A stretch of 64,000 nt of DNA from Macrocybe gigantea (taxonomy: Eukaryota; Basidiomycota; Agaricomycetes; Agaricales; Callistosporiaceae), in NCBI GenBank assembly GCA_011319805.1, contig SJRY01000136.1, positions 310,001 to 374,000 on the forward strand, read 5' to 3'. A model generated the notes under the pieces. That model searched no databases. It worked only from the letters and a program-made list of their open reading frames with translations, and was not told the DNA's origin. The position numbers were made by a program, and so were the translations under genes. This document shows positions 12,262 through 23,161 of this stretch, one piece after another (position 1 is the stretch's first letter; the number at the start of each line of letters is the position of its first letter).

Positions 12262-12970
12262 TTTATTCATTTACAAGTTATTTGCTGTTTTGCATTTAGA
12301 GGATTAGAGATGGATTCGTTAACGGGGCATTTGTACTTATACATGTCGAAGGCTAAACCCATTGTATAATATGTTTTCTGAATTGTAATGGCTGCCTTAA
12401 TGCATTTCTCAAACGCCAGAAGCGATATCGTGTCTGGTTCCATGACCTCGAACAACGGCAAGGTGGCAATGTTGTCCAGGAACAACTGTGAGGACTGGCC
12501 GTCGATGTTCGTCGATGTTTGTGTTTATGGTATTCAAGTTAAAACACTCGTCGCAGTGCTAAAACGTCGCTCAAGACTATTAGTATATGGAAGCCATAGC
12601 ATTGGCGGCAACGGGCGAATAGAAAGAGGACTCTGGATGGTCATCAAGTTGCAAAGCCAGTTCCACATCGAAAATGTATCGCGCTCCACTTTGCTCTTCA
12701 TGTTTCCTTTCGCGTTTGAAAAGGCATTTTTTCCAAAGCGTTCAGAACCTGGGTCAGATGTTCGGAGCGCAGCTGGGCTGTCGGGCTCTCGGCTTGCCTG
12801 GAAATTCAGATCATGCCTCAGCAAACGCACCCCAGAACCATTTGGAGAGGTCAAGATAGGCTGGATCGATAGCAGTCGTTTGCCTACATACCCATGTGTG
12901 ACACAGGTGGGTAACTCACCCTGCTTCGTCCTAATTTGTACCTAAACTGCAGCTGAACGCGATCACCGTG
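12262..12970. other. Gap 3' of H2A, where the C-terminal half of a Vps39-type gene would be expected
   Basis: Minus-strand frames at 12267-12485 and 12534-12854 have no recognisable helical-repeat sequence. The gap is too short for the roughly 500-residue C-terminal part that Vps39/TGFBRAP1 proteins have. Confidence 0.4.
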
Positions 12971-14654
12971 TCAGCCACACAAGGGTTGTGGCATGAATGG
13001 TATGTCGGCGGTTCCATGAACGGTTTCAAAAGTGTAACCAGGGGAGGAGCAGCCGAGGCCCAGCTCAATATCCTCGCCGCGGCAATACACGTAGAAAGTG
13101 GACGTTTGAAACTTGCGCATTGGCTGGGGACAAGAGGACGATAACGCTGCAGTCACTGATTCGCGAGTCTAACCAACACACAGCACGACGATCCGCAATT
13201 CGAATTCAAGCGTTTCGACTACCTCTAAGCAAAGGCACCCGCGTCGCACGCAATTTATCAGACTGCTGTGCCGACGGAACGAAATACCCGTTCAGACTAG
13301 AAACCAAGCTCAGTCGCTGTCGACCTTGGTCCGCGTCATTGTCGGAGACAGGCGGCGCGCTGATGACCTGTAGGATGGATTGAGTTTCGATGCTGTGAAT
13401 TTCAATCGTGTCATTGGAGAGTAGGGTCGTGATGTAGGGATAATCAAAAGCTACGAAAAAAACGGGTAAACTGTTGTGCCATCGATAACACGACTTTGGA
13501 ATGACGTACAAACCGCGTCAGGGTGGCTTGGCCACTCCAAGGTGCCACGAACCGGATCGCCTTCGCTGGTTATGAACAAACCGATGGTAGTAGCACCCGT
13601 CCAAGACAGTATAAGAAATTCATTGTCTCCGACAACGGTAATGGAGGGCTTGACCGGATCGCTTCCTTCAGGCGCTTGGGATATAGGTATAATTGGGAAC
13701 AAAGAAGCCGCCTCCAGGTCGATAATGTTGTAGTGCTCCTTGTCGGCGAGACATATAAACCGACCAAGCCGTTTGGCTAGAAGGGCGCCGGAAGGGAGAG
13801 GGATTTCCTGGATGGAGATAGAATAAAGTTATTAAAATATTTCATAGACTTTTAAACTAGAGGAAAATGCATGCCTTTTGGTACGCCAGTCGCTCTCGCA
13901 TAGCGTAAAGAGCGACACGTGCTTTCTTAAAGACGCAGAAATCCACCTGCTCGGTAGGGGCACCGGCAGGGGCGGGAGGCCTCGTCAGATGGTGGTGGTC
14001 TACAGCAAAAGCGACAGCGTGCGGTATGGGTTTGACAATGGCAGGTGAAACAGGGTCAAGGGACGGAATCGTGTAGAAATGGATTGTCCTGTCTATGGGA
14101 AAGGAAAGCAGATAAGACAATCAGGCTGGCTGAAAGAGGCGCAGAAGAGGATGTACTCGGGTACCAGAAAGGATGAATGCGCGTGAAAGGCTGGGGACTA
14201 GCACGATTTCATCTACAGACTTTTCGTTGGGTATCGTTTGCCGTGATAAAACGCTATACGATTCAAGCTGAAAGGGTCTTGTGAGCAAGTATCTTGTTTC
14301 AATGTTATGAGCACAACGTACCTGGCTGGAATCATCAGTGGGTGCTTGCAACGCGAAACGAACGAGCTGGCCGTTGGAACATCCGACATATATCTCGGAA
14401 CCTATGAAGAATGTGCCACAGACCACTATTGAGTGGACATAAAAAAACCTACCTAAAGCCTGGGCGCATGTGATGCGTACTGCCTGCGGTACTGCTTCTG
14501 CACTCCCTGTCAAGTCATAACCTGCGCGGTACTTTCAGCAAATTCAGGACACTGAGACGGGGCACGCAAACCAGCCTTCATCGACCACTCTGGAAATTAG
14601 GTGTTGTATTTGATAGGGCGGAACATCGACTGGGCTGACTGGTGCATAGGTCAT
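12971..14654 (-). CDS. CNH-domain vacuolar sorting protein (Vps39/Vps3, TGFBRAP1-type), apparently short
   Basis: Vps39/Vps3 proteins link Rab GTPases to the HOPS/CORVET tethering complexes at endosome and vacuole. The minus-strand exons start at ATG 14654 (MTYAPVSPVDVPPYQIQHLI), 14553-14654, then 14453-14483. Further exons carry the CNH motifs SEIYVGCSNGQLVRFAL, SYSVLSRQTIPNEKSVDEIVL, RTIHFYTIPSLDPVSPAIVK, QVDFCVFKKARVALYAMRER, EIPLPSGALLAKRLGRFICL, GDNEFLILSWTGATTIGLF and DYPYITTLLSNDTIEIHSIE. One intron (13808-13874) appears to have a GC donor. After VPSAQQSDKLRATRVPLLRG I find no continuation into the clathrin-like repeat and RING-like C-terminus, so the 3' end (stop 12971) is uncertain. 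It may be truncated, rearranged, or a CNH-only paralogue. Confidence 0.65.
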
Positions 14655-14904
14655 GACGGTCGAGACTTGAGAAGCTCGAGGCTAGTGGCTTCCCGATTTG
14701 GCGGCGGGATCCTCTACCTCTGCTTTGTCAGCGGTGCTTCTGAGCGCGTCCCCCCTTTCGCATTGGATTGGAGCCACGCTAAATAGATTCCGGGCATGTT
14801 CGCATAGTCGCCACCACCACCGACCATTGGAGCGACTGCGCATCATCCAAGAGCCCTGAGCATTACCCCCTTTGTTTCCTTTTTTTTTTTCCAGCAACGC
14901 GCCT
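14655..14904. promoter_or_regulatory. Divergent promoter between the CNH and CBS genes
   Basis: The two start codons (14654 minus, 14905 plus) are 250 bases apart, so they must share upstream DNA. A pyrimidine tract (about 12 T, 14880-14891) precedes the plus-strand start. No TATA is obvious. Confidence 0.5.
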
Positions 14905-16832
14905 ATGCATGCCAGGCGACTGTCTCAGTCCATCAGCAGCAGCTGGCACGAAGTCTTTTCACTGAGTCCACCGCCCGTTCATGGCCCTCCTATCAATGCC
15001 GAAGAATGGATCAAGACGTGGAGATCTGTTTTTGCCAGAGGTCCGGATTCGCGCCCTCCCTTTTTTTTTTGCAACCTAGTCTGACGCAGCTGACTTTGTT
15101 CTCTCTCGCCTGGATAGATTTGATTGATTCGAAAATAGTTTGCGTTGAAGCGGACAGCAGCGTCGAAGATGCCTGTGATGTGAGATGTCTAGTGACCTTG
15201 CTGATGCTCGGAACGTCGTGAGATCTTATTTTGCACCCGAAAAAGCTCCTTCTCTCCGAGGACATTCCCTGTCTGGCAATCAAGGCGCCGGACCCTGAGC
15301 CCGACGGAACACCTTTCCTCGGGCTATTCGATGTGCGGAACGCTCCCCGCTTGCATTTGTGTCACAGCATTGAAATACCGGTCTCCTTTTCTCTGGCATG
15401 TCCAGTTTTCTGACGTCAATGCCTTTCTGACCCTGGCCGCCACAAGCCATTCGCTTTCCCCAGAGGCGCGGAAGGAAAATTTGCGGGTAGACGAGATAGT
15501 GACCGCAGCACGAGCTGGCCGAGTTCCCGTGCGCCTCGTCAGCAGTAAGTTCCTTTGCTTGCTGGCTACCAGTTTTAATAGCATGCGTTATGCAGATTTT
15601 TCCGAAAAGAATCCACTTTCGGTCCTCCCAAATAACGCAACAATTCTTTCACTTTTGGATCTCTTTTCAAAGGGAACTCATAGAGGTGATGTGTAGTCTC
15701 CGCAGTCTATGCTGTTAGGGTGGTCCTCATACGTTACTAGCCCTGATCCAGTCACCGACGCCAGGGGCGTATCTCGGAATGGTATCCGACCGGCAACTCC
15801 TATCATGGTTTGCATCCTACGCCAAGGAAACGGCGTCCTTCCGAAAGTTCCTCTCTAATTCCATTAGCTCCCTCGCACTACCTTCCTTGAGGTTGTACAG
15901 CGCTGTCGTCGCAGCGACGTCGACTTCGACGGTTCTCGATGCTATGCGGCTGATGAATGACGAAGGCGTGAGCAGCATCGCCGTCCTTGACAGCGATTCC
16001 GGTGCTTTGCTTAGTGCCGTCAGTGTTACTGATATCGGGAAGGTGATCTGCTTCTCCAAACTGCCTTGGATTTTTGTCGCACTGAACAGTCTTGCAGATT
16101 GTTGTTCCCTCTGAGAGCAAGCACGTCTTATCCGCGCCCTTGCATCAATTCATTGCTGCCATCAAAGTGGGCAAAGTTGTTGAATCTCTGAGCACGCGTT
16201 GACTTTCTTGGAAGGAGCCGGACGGATCGACAGATGGCGTCGACAAGTACCCCGGTAAGCGCATCTCTTTTGCGTGGACGCCTTGACTCATTTCAGGCAG
16301 TCTATTCCGTTTCGCCATCAAACACGCTTCTGTATACGATGCAGAAATTGTTAGCGAGTACGTAGCCATGCCACCATAAGTTGATTTCCCTTGACGCGTG
16401 CGATACAGCCAACGCTCATCGGGTCTTTGTCACACATGACTCGGAGACGGCTTCGCCTGCCCTCTCCGCAAGTGGATGTGGGACCCTATCAGGAATCGTT
16501 TCCATCGTGGATAGTAGGTTTGTGCCCTCATCGTCAGATTCATGCACTCATATGCAGCAGTTCTCGCGTCCTTTGCCCAAATCGCCAATATATCAGACGT
16601 CGACCCAGCACGGATGCGTCACCGACGAGCATCCTCCGTATCCCATTCACCCAAATCGGATATTTTACTGAGATCGAGGTCGAGCAGTCGCACGGGGATG
16701 CGACGCAGCTTGAGCTTTGTCTTGCCTCCCGCTTTGCTAAATAATAGTACAGAGACAGTGCGTACCTCGCTTTCGGGTTATATGGAATCTCTTGGAAAGA
16801 AGAACAGTAAAGATCAAGTTTTCGCTGTCTAG
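14905..16832 (+). CDS. CBS-domain protein, Sds23/Snf4-like
   Basis: CBS-pair proteins sense adenine nucleotides; the Sds23/Moc1 and Snf4 groups regulate phosphatase and AMP-kinase signalling. The order along the gene is MHARRLSQSISSSWHEVF, LIDSKIVCVEADSSVEDACD (first CBS), GLFDFSDVNAFLTLAA, GRVPVRLVS, EKNPLSVLPNNATILSLLDLF (second CBS), MVSDRQLLSWF, TSTVLDAMRLMNDEGVSSIAVL, VSVTDIGK, IVVPSESKHVLSAPLHQF, EPDGSTDGVDKYP, AVYSVSPSNTLLYTMQKLLA, NAHRVFVTHDSETASPALS and GTLSGIVSIVD. A Ser/Arg-rich tail with RHRRASSVSHSPKSD follows. About nine exons are joined by short introns; the junction near 15690-15770 was not resolved. The assignment to Sds23 rather than Snf4 is by impression of the long Ser-rich ends. 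Confidence 0.75.
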
Positions 16833-17028
16833 TGTTTTTTTTTGTAATTCTGTAGTTGTTCTTGTAACAGTATATCTGATGACGTCATTTTACCCGATTT
16901 GGTCACGGCCGATGCCTTGCCGATAACAAGTCCGAAGACGCGAAAAAATCGGTTATTTTGTTTTTAATTTTGTTTATTTCCAGGGTGCGGGCCGCTTTTG
17001 CTTCTTTCTTCTCGTCTTCACCATCGCC

Positions 17029-19192
17029 ATGAGCGTCGCGACCACGACGACTGCGACAGTTCAAGTGCAAGTCGGAAACATAGCTTTGGGCTCGTCGGTA
17101 CCCCCGTACACGCCTCATGCCATTTCAGTCTCACTGCCGACATGGAAAGATGTGGTCGGATACGAGGAAGGCGACAAGAGAGTCGTGAACGCCATGGTTT
17201 CTGGATATCCGAGGTTCTTCATTCATCTGAGCATCCAGAAGGTGCCGAGTCGTGCATTTCCTGACCAGCTCCAACTTTTCTCACTTGCCTCTCTTACAGC
17301 TTGCTCGGATATTTGAACAGAAATATGCCGCTTTGGACGAGCGGTGCATGCTATTTCCCACACACAAGGTCGCAGACCATTGCCGGTGCTTCCTCGAAGC
17401 CCGATCCATCCCTTCGCGCTTAATCCATCTCCTCATCTGCCCAGAAGACAAGGATAAGGGCGCCGGGCGCCTTGTTGATGCGCAGAATCCGCCAGACTGT
17501 ACCTCTTCCGACTCTGCCAACCTGCACATTGTCATTTTCCCTGCAGACGCGTTTCCGGTTGCCAAGCAGTTTTGGCAGCATTCAGGCATGGGCATTTCCA
17601 GTCGCTTGGCGGAGCATTGTCTGTCCATGCTCCCAGATGAACAGACGCAGGCCCGGCCTGTCTCCCCTGTCTCGACAAAGTTCCCGTTCAAAGTGCAGAA
17701 CAGACATTATTCGGTCAGAGGAGGCCAAGTACCTAAATCTCTCTCGATTCCTCAGCAGCCCATCTCCGCACCGGCCGATGCTGCACGAGTATCGTCAGAT
17801 GAAATCAGTCCTGATCTGAGCGTGTACCTGGAAGAACGATATGGCCGCAACCTTCCTTTAGAGTATTCCGCCTCTGCCAAGCGTGCCCTTCGACGCAGAG
17901 TGGCGGGAGTACTGATCCGCGACAGCAATTTCGATTGCCAAGGTGAACCTTGTGCCGGCGAAAAAGACCTGGTTGTCGGGCCCAGCTCCCGAGGTGTTGC
18001 GGATGTCACAGAGCACGATGTTTATCTCTTCCCTACTGGCATGTCCGCGATATGGAATGCGCATAACTTGGCTTTGTCTGTGCTTCCTGCTGCCAAAAGT
18101 GTCTGTTTCGGGTGAGTGAAATACGCAACTTTCATTCCCCGCCTTGATGCTGAACGGATGTTGACAGATTCCCTTACACGGATACTCTGAAAATTCTGCA
18201 GAAGTGGGGACCTGGATGTCACTTTTTTGGCCACGGTTCGGACTCGAATATCGACGATCTGGAAAAACTCCTCGAGGAGCAATCATCCAAGAATCCACAA
18301 ACACCTCCCATTTTGGCGCTTTTCACCGAGTTTCCATCTAATCCTCTACTTCGCTCAGCTGATCTCTCGAGGCTGCGTCACTTGGCGGACAAATACGACT
18401 TTTTAATCATTGTTGACGAAACGATAGGGAACTTTGTCAACGTGGAGGTTCTTCCCTTTGCGGACGTCGTCGTGAGCAGCTTGTCAAAGATCTTCAGTGG
18501 CGCGTCAAATGTTATGGGAGGAAGGTATGTAAAGTCAAGGTCTCTGGCTTCTCAGTGGCGTGTCTCACTTTCATTTCTTCAGCCTGGTGTTGAACCCAAA
18601 AGCCCGTCATTACGTGAAGTTGAAGGCACATTTGGATGCCAATTACGAAGATCTGTACTATGATGAAGACGCCATCTTCATGGAGCGCAACTCCCGCGAC
18701 TTCCAGAGACGGATCAAAGTCATCGACGCCAACACTGAGGCGGTCTGTGACTGGCTGCGTGCCCGGTCGCTGGCCGTCGGTGCGCTATCGCCGGTCATCA
18801 AGGAGGTGTTTTATCCCAAGTACGTTACCCCAGAGCATTACGAGCGATGCCGTATCAAGGGCACGGTGTCGTCTAGCGGCTCCGAAGGGCAAGGACGTGC
18901 TAGGGGAGGCTATGGTGGGCTGTTCTCGCTGACGTTCACTTCGCCCGTCGCCGCGCATGCCTTTTTTGACGCACTGCCGTGCTACAAAGGGCCTAGCTTG
19001 GGCACGAACTTTACGCTTGCTTGTGCGTTCACGATCCTGGCGCACTATGCTGAGCTGGAGTGGGCAGCGCAGTACGGTGTCGAGGAAGGTTTGGTACGCA
19101 TCAGCGTCGGCATGGAAGACATCGCGACCTTGAGAGGGTACTTTGAGACCGCGCTCAAGGCGGCCGAAGACGCTGTCCGTCCTGCCCAGTGA
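17029..19192 (+). CDS. STR2: Cystathionine gamma-synthase (PLP-dependent)
   Basis: It joins cysteine to an activated homoserine to form cystathionine, in transsulfuration toward methionine. Exons are 17029-17241, 17300-18111, 18168-18524 and 18583-19192, about 663 residues, matching the long fungal Str2/MetB form. The N-terminal third is the fungal extension ([40 protein letters not shown]). The PLP core has [67 protein letters not shown] and [20 protein letters not shown], where the lysine of SLSK is the Schiff-base residue. The C-terminus has [12 protein letters not shown], the substrate-carboxylate arginine region. The homoserine-making enzyme lies about 7 kb upstream. Confidence 0.93.
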
Positions 19193-19538
19193 TCACCGCT
19201 TTATTTCTGTTTTCTTCTACATTGTCTACTCGATCTCTTTCTTGCTTTGGCATTTGCAATCGTCACATTTATCCTCCAACAGGAATTTATATAGCATTAG
19301 TGTGATTTGTATCCAACTACAAGGACCCTCTCACAGGCGCACTAAAAGAGTGTAGAAATGCTTGTAATTCTATACCAACAATGGCTTTCAAAACACCTTG
19401 ATTTCATAGTAAGACCGATATTAGAAGGCAGAATAAGAATAAAACCTTCAGATGGCTCTCGTAAGGTAACATAGCGAGCACTGGAAGGAAAGGTTTGACT
19501 CACGAGCCATAAGACACAAATTTACCATGACATGAATT
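19193..19538. other. 3' flank of cystathionine gamma-synthase
   Basis: AT-rich sequence with no frame of interest. It ends at the left terminus of a TIR element. Confidence 0.4.
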
Positions 19539-20429
19539 GGGCAGCAGATACGAAGATGATCGAGTCGAAGGATACGACCGACTGGCGTTGCGCTCTCAAA
19601 GAGCAGCGCAAGTCCACGAGAGGCCCGTCGCTACCACACACCCGTTCCGTCATCTCTCCCCTCGTGCATCCAATTCTCGCCGGTGGAGCCCGATACGGGC
19701 ACAATTTCCCAAAGCCGCCCACTCAATACCCTCAGGCCTCCGACGTACGCAGTGCCAAAGCACCAGCCGTCACAGCGCGGATCGAAAGACCTTGTTCGTG
19801 CGAGGTCGGCAAAGCCGATAGATACACGCCGAACCGCGTAGCGACTTGACACACGGGATCGAAAGCGTCTGGGTAAAGAGCGGAGGACGGGAATGGGCGT
19901 GCTTCCCGCAGTAGACTCGGGGGTCATCTCCACTGATCTGGTCCTGTACTGGTCGCGCACGTATGCACGCGATGGCAAAGCAAAACCGTAAGCCACCACA
20001 CAACCGGACGGAGAGAGCCGCTCGAACGATGGATCCTCGCATCTCCACCCCGATTGGCACCTGCATCCAGCTGCACAGCGACGGATATTGCTCTCAAAGA
20101 TCCAAACCCCACTCGACCAAGTCGTTTTTGCATTAAGGCCCATTCCTGGTCTACACAGGACAAGTCTGATTTTTAATCTCTTGGCCGTATGCTGGGAGAA
20201 TTTCCATAGCAAAGAAGAAACGCCTTCTTTCCTAGGCGCGCGTAAGCACGTAGGATGTCGATAGGGATGCATGATGGCAGAGGAACGGGGTGCGTGACGG
20301 GTTTAGAGCAAAGCTCCGAGTTCAAATTACCAGAACTCTTTGCCAACTCTTGAAATAAAGGGCCGAGGAGACGAGTGATCACCTCCTTCCCTGTGCGTAA
20401 AGAGAGCGTGGACTTCGTATCTGCTGCCC
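19539..20429. mobile_element. TIR element copy 1 (MITE-like, 891 bp)
   Basis: It starts GGGCAGCAGATACGAAG and ends with the exact reverse complement CTTCGTATCTGCTGCCC (20413-20429), a 17 bp terminal inverted repeat. No transposase-like frame is inside; the frames on both strands are short and motif-free. A second copy with the same ends lies 411 bases downstream, and the two align along their length with substitutions and indels. No clear target-site duplication is seen: flanks are TGAATT on the left and GGGGAC on the right. It is best described as a non-autonomous DNA transposon or MITE-like unit. Confidence 0.75.
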
Positions 20430-20840
20430 GGGGACAGGATCACGAACGTGGAAGGAATTGCGCAATCTAAAACAATGAAATTGGAATAATCAGTGATGCT
20501 GATTATTCTTGGCTGGGTTACTAAAGTGACATGGTTTTGAGGCGTTTATGCTTCCGCATAAAATGACTGCAGATCTAGGATGTTAAAAGATTTGCCACTG
20601 ATCATGTGTATACTGACCACGTAGATCTAGGATGATACCAAACCATGACCTTTCTTGTCCCTCCAAATACTGTGTATCGAAAAAGTCAGTCAGTTGGCGT
20701 AGACGGTTTTGATTGACCTAGACCGATCGCGCCGCTATGTTTCTTCAATGCACGATTCCGCGTATACCTTCCGATAGGAGCTGTGATGAATCCAGAGGAA
20801 CATCAAGACAAAGATGAGAGCCTTGACTAGCCCGATGATT
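20430..20840. other. Spacer between two TIR elements
   Basis: 411 bases without a gene. It contains a perfect 10-base inverted repeat with a 5-base loop (20484-20508, GAATAATCAG/CTGATTATTC). The word AGATCTAGGATG also occurs twice. Confidence 0.5.
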
Positions 20841-21774
20841 GGGCAGCAGATACGAAATCGATCAGGTCGAAGAACACGCCCGACTCGGCGTTGCACTCCC
20901 AAAAGAAGGAGCGCAAGTCCACGGAAAAGCTCCGGTCGCGATCAGAGGCGCATTCCGCATCTCCTCCCCTCGTGCATCCAAATTCTCCATAGCGACTCCC
21001 CGCAAAACCGATCCGGACTCCACCGGTTGAATACCCAAGCAAGGACCCCGGATGCCCTTCATCCGGACGGTGGCGGAGAGCGCGCTGGCCTACGGCCTGC
21101 TAACCTGGAGATCATCTCCAGGCAAAGCACGAAGCCCGGACCGAACGCCTCGGAGCCAAGATCAAAGCACTGGCGTCCAAACACGGGTGAAGACAATTAG
21201 ACCGGCCTCGGGGATAGCGTCGCAAATCAGAACCGGAAGAAAAAAGGACCGACAACTCGTCAGGTCCGGGTCGCGTGGAGAGCGCGATGGTAAAGATAGC
21301 ACAAGAAAAGCATTCTGCGCCGGTCGATTACAGCAAAGCAGTCATCGGATAAAGGGAAAGCGCCAAACAGGCGACGGAATCTCCAGCCCCGCCGTGCTTG
21401 GACCCCTCGTATAACTGCACGGTGAGGGATATATGAGCGGATGAACGTAGAATACGTGCATCCACCCGCGCCAGATGTTTCCAGGTTCTGAATTGCATCG
21501 GACCGAGGGTTAGGGCACCCTCGGCCCCGTGCTTGAGAATTTCCACAAGGAAGAGGTCTGATTCCTCTTCCAGGGCGCACCAAGGGACGTGCGATGTAGA
21601 TAGGGAGGTGCGATTGCAGAGCGCATAACGGATTGCGGGACGGCGACTTGGCTGGAGCAGATCTCCGTAAGTTCAAATTACGAGAACTGGTCGCCCACTC
21701 TCGATGAAGAGAACAAGGAGACAATTCTTCATCCTCTGTGTGTAGAGAGTTCGTGGACTTCGTATCTGCTGCCC
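20841..21774. mobile_element. TIR element copy 2 (MITE-like, 934 bp)
   Basis: It begins GGGCAGCAGATACGAA (20841-20856) and ends TTCGTATCTGCTGCCC (21759-21774). Shared landmarks with copy 1, in the same order, include CGCAAGTCCACG, CCCCTCGTGCATCCA, GTTCAAATTAC.AGAACT and CGTGGACTTCGTATCTGC. That shows common descent over the full length. The copies are clearly diverged, so neither is a recent insertion. Flanks (ATGATT/GTAATC) show no direct duplication. No transposase was found. Confidence 0.75.
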
Positions 21775-22880
21775 GTAATCAAAGGCGTGCCAAGGCTGGA
21801 ACCTAAATCACGGAAAACTGAAAAAAAGGTGAGAAGTGTTAACAGGCGTCCTCTGGCATCGTTTATTGCAATCTGGAGAGCAAAGAAAAAGGTCTCTCAT
21901 TGGCACTATCGTCTTAAACCGCGTATGCACTGCAAAACAACATAAATGAGCCATCGCATGCATCAGTCATGACGAGTGAGGTTCTGACCATTTGGTCTGA
22001 GGCTGCCCAGGAACTCGTCCTGCATGATTTGCGCCACGGATCCATTCCATCCTGGTTCGCAAAGGCGCGTTTGAGCAGTGCGGTGTCAGATCATGAACCA
22101 GATTGCCGCCTTGAGTCATGACCCTCGTCCTACAAGCGCAAGGGGGAGAACGGGCGCCGCATAATCCGCGCCTCGCTCGACCTCGGGATCCCCAAGACCA
22201 CCGTCGGTCGATACACTTGCGGCCAAATCAAAAGTATATTTTTACTTCTATTGCATGCATAATCAGGTGTTAAGCTCACGAAAGTGAGGTTCCGAGAAGC
22301 GGGAAAGGAACGTACTGGACACGTTTGTCACGTTTGTAGTTTGGATTTGAAGATCTGAAAGCTGATTGCAAGTGTGCATGCCTGACAAGAGGTGAGTGCG
22401 GAGCATAACGCGTTGTGTCTAGTGCGGGTGCCAGGATGACACATAATAGACGTGAGGATAGGAATAGGAGTGGGGGATTGAGAATCTGCACTGAGACCGA
22501 GAGCGCAAGACGAAGGCTGAATGCCACGCGCGCATTGTGTTTGACGCCTCGAGCGGGCAAGGTAACAGTGATGGAGGACAGTAATAGGAGGCGTGGCGAA
22601 GCGACACATATCTTCACGTGTTTCCGCGCTTAGCGGGAGGTTTCGCGTGCGGGTCTCGCGCACGCGCGGTTGTAGTGGAGTGTCTCGTGCGCGCCACTGC
22701 AACATCCCGCCAAAGCGGCATGGCTGAACTCGCTCCCTCCAAGCATCCGCATCGTGATTTGCGACAGGGCGCAAAAGACATAGCGAAGAAGCTCGGGGGC
22801 GCCGAGCACAATGCTGGGTATAAAAGCGACGTCAGCAGCGCCTTCAAGTCTCCAGGTCAATTTGCCTACCCAGTCGAATC
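21775..22880. other. Intergenic stretch upstream of the Lys-His-Arg repeat gene
   Basis: Several overlapping frames of 60-150 codons on both strands reflect GC-rich, low-stop sequence, but none has a motif. A TATA box of the next gene (GGGTATAAAAGC) lies near 22818-22823. Confidence 0.4.
22818..22823 (+). promoter_or_regulatory. TATA box of the Lys-His-Arg repeat gene
   Basis: TATAAA within GCTGGGTATAAAAGCGACG, about 60 bases before the ATG at 22881. A strong, well-placed TATA is typical of highly expressed small secreted-protein genes. Confidence 0.55.
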
Positions 22881-23161
22881 ATGAAGTTCGCTATCCTCGC
22901 TATCCTCGCTCTCATCAGCGGTGCTCTCGCCAACCCCATGCCCGAAGAGGCCGGGGACGCCTTGGAGGTATGACGCGTCCGCTCTTGCGCCTTCACCGTG
23001 CATCGCTGACACTTTGTTTCCCTTCTCTCCATGTAGATGAGGTCCCCGAGCCTGAGCCTGAGCCCGAGGCTGACGGCCGCAGACGCCGCAAGCATCGTAA
23101 GCACCGCAAGCATCGCAAGCACCGCAAGCACCGCAAGCACAGGCACCGCAGGAAGTGGTAA
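22881..23161 (+). CDS. Small secreted peptide with Lys-His-Arg repeats
   Basis: Exon 1 (22881-22967) encodes a signal peptide MKFAILAILALISGALA and then NPMPEEAGDALE. Exon 2 (23042-23161) adds VPEPEPEPEADG, then RRRR followed by about six KHR units, ending in HRRKW. The precursor is about 69 residues. It has an acidic Glu/Pro pro-region followed by a strongly basic His-rich tail, and RRRR is a candidate Kex2 site. The acceptor is taken as GATGAG because it keeps this frame. Using the more typical CATGTAG two codons earlier would shift to a Ser/Thr/Ala-rich frame. Base differences between the 9-bp repeats (CGT/CGC, CAT/CAC) are synonymous only in the KHR frame, which favours it. Function is unknown; an antimicrobial, metal-binding or signalling peptide are possibilities. 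Confidence 0.6.
23092..23157 (+). repeat. 9-bp tandem repeat (CGCAAGCAC) coding Arg-Lys-His
   Basis: Six or more imperfect units of CGCAAGCAC/CGCAAGCAT/CGTAAGCAC in a row. Differences fall on third codon positions of the Arg-Lys-His frame. Confidence 0.8.

Noticed and set aside
12997..13383. Plus-strand 128-codon frame
   Set aside because: Antisense to the clearly conserved CNH gene and without motifs.
19631..20272. 213-codon minus frame inside TIR copy 1, considered as a transposase
   Set aside because: No DDE-type or other recognisable motif, and the matching region of copy 2 does not keep the frame.
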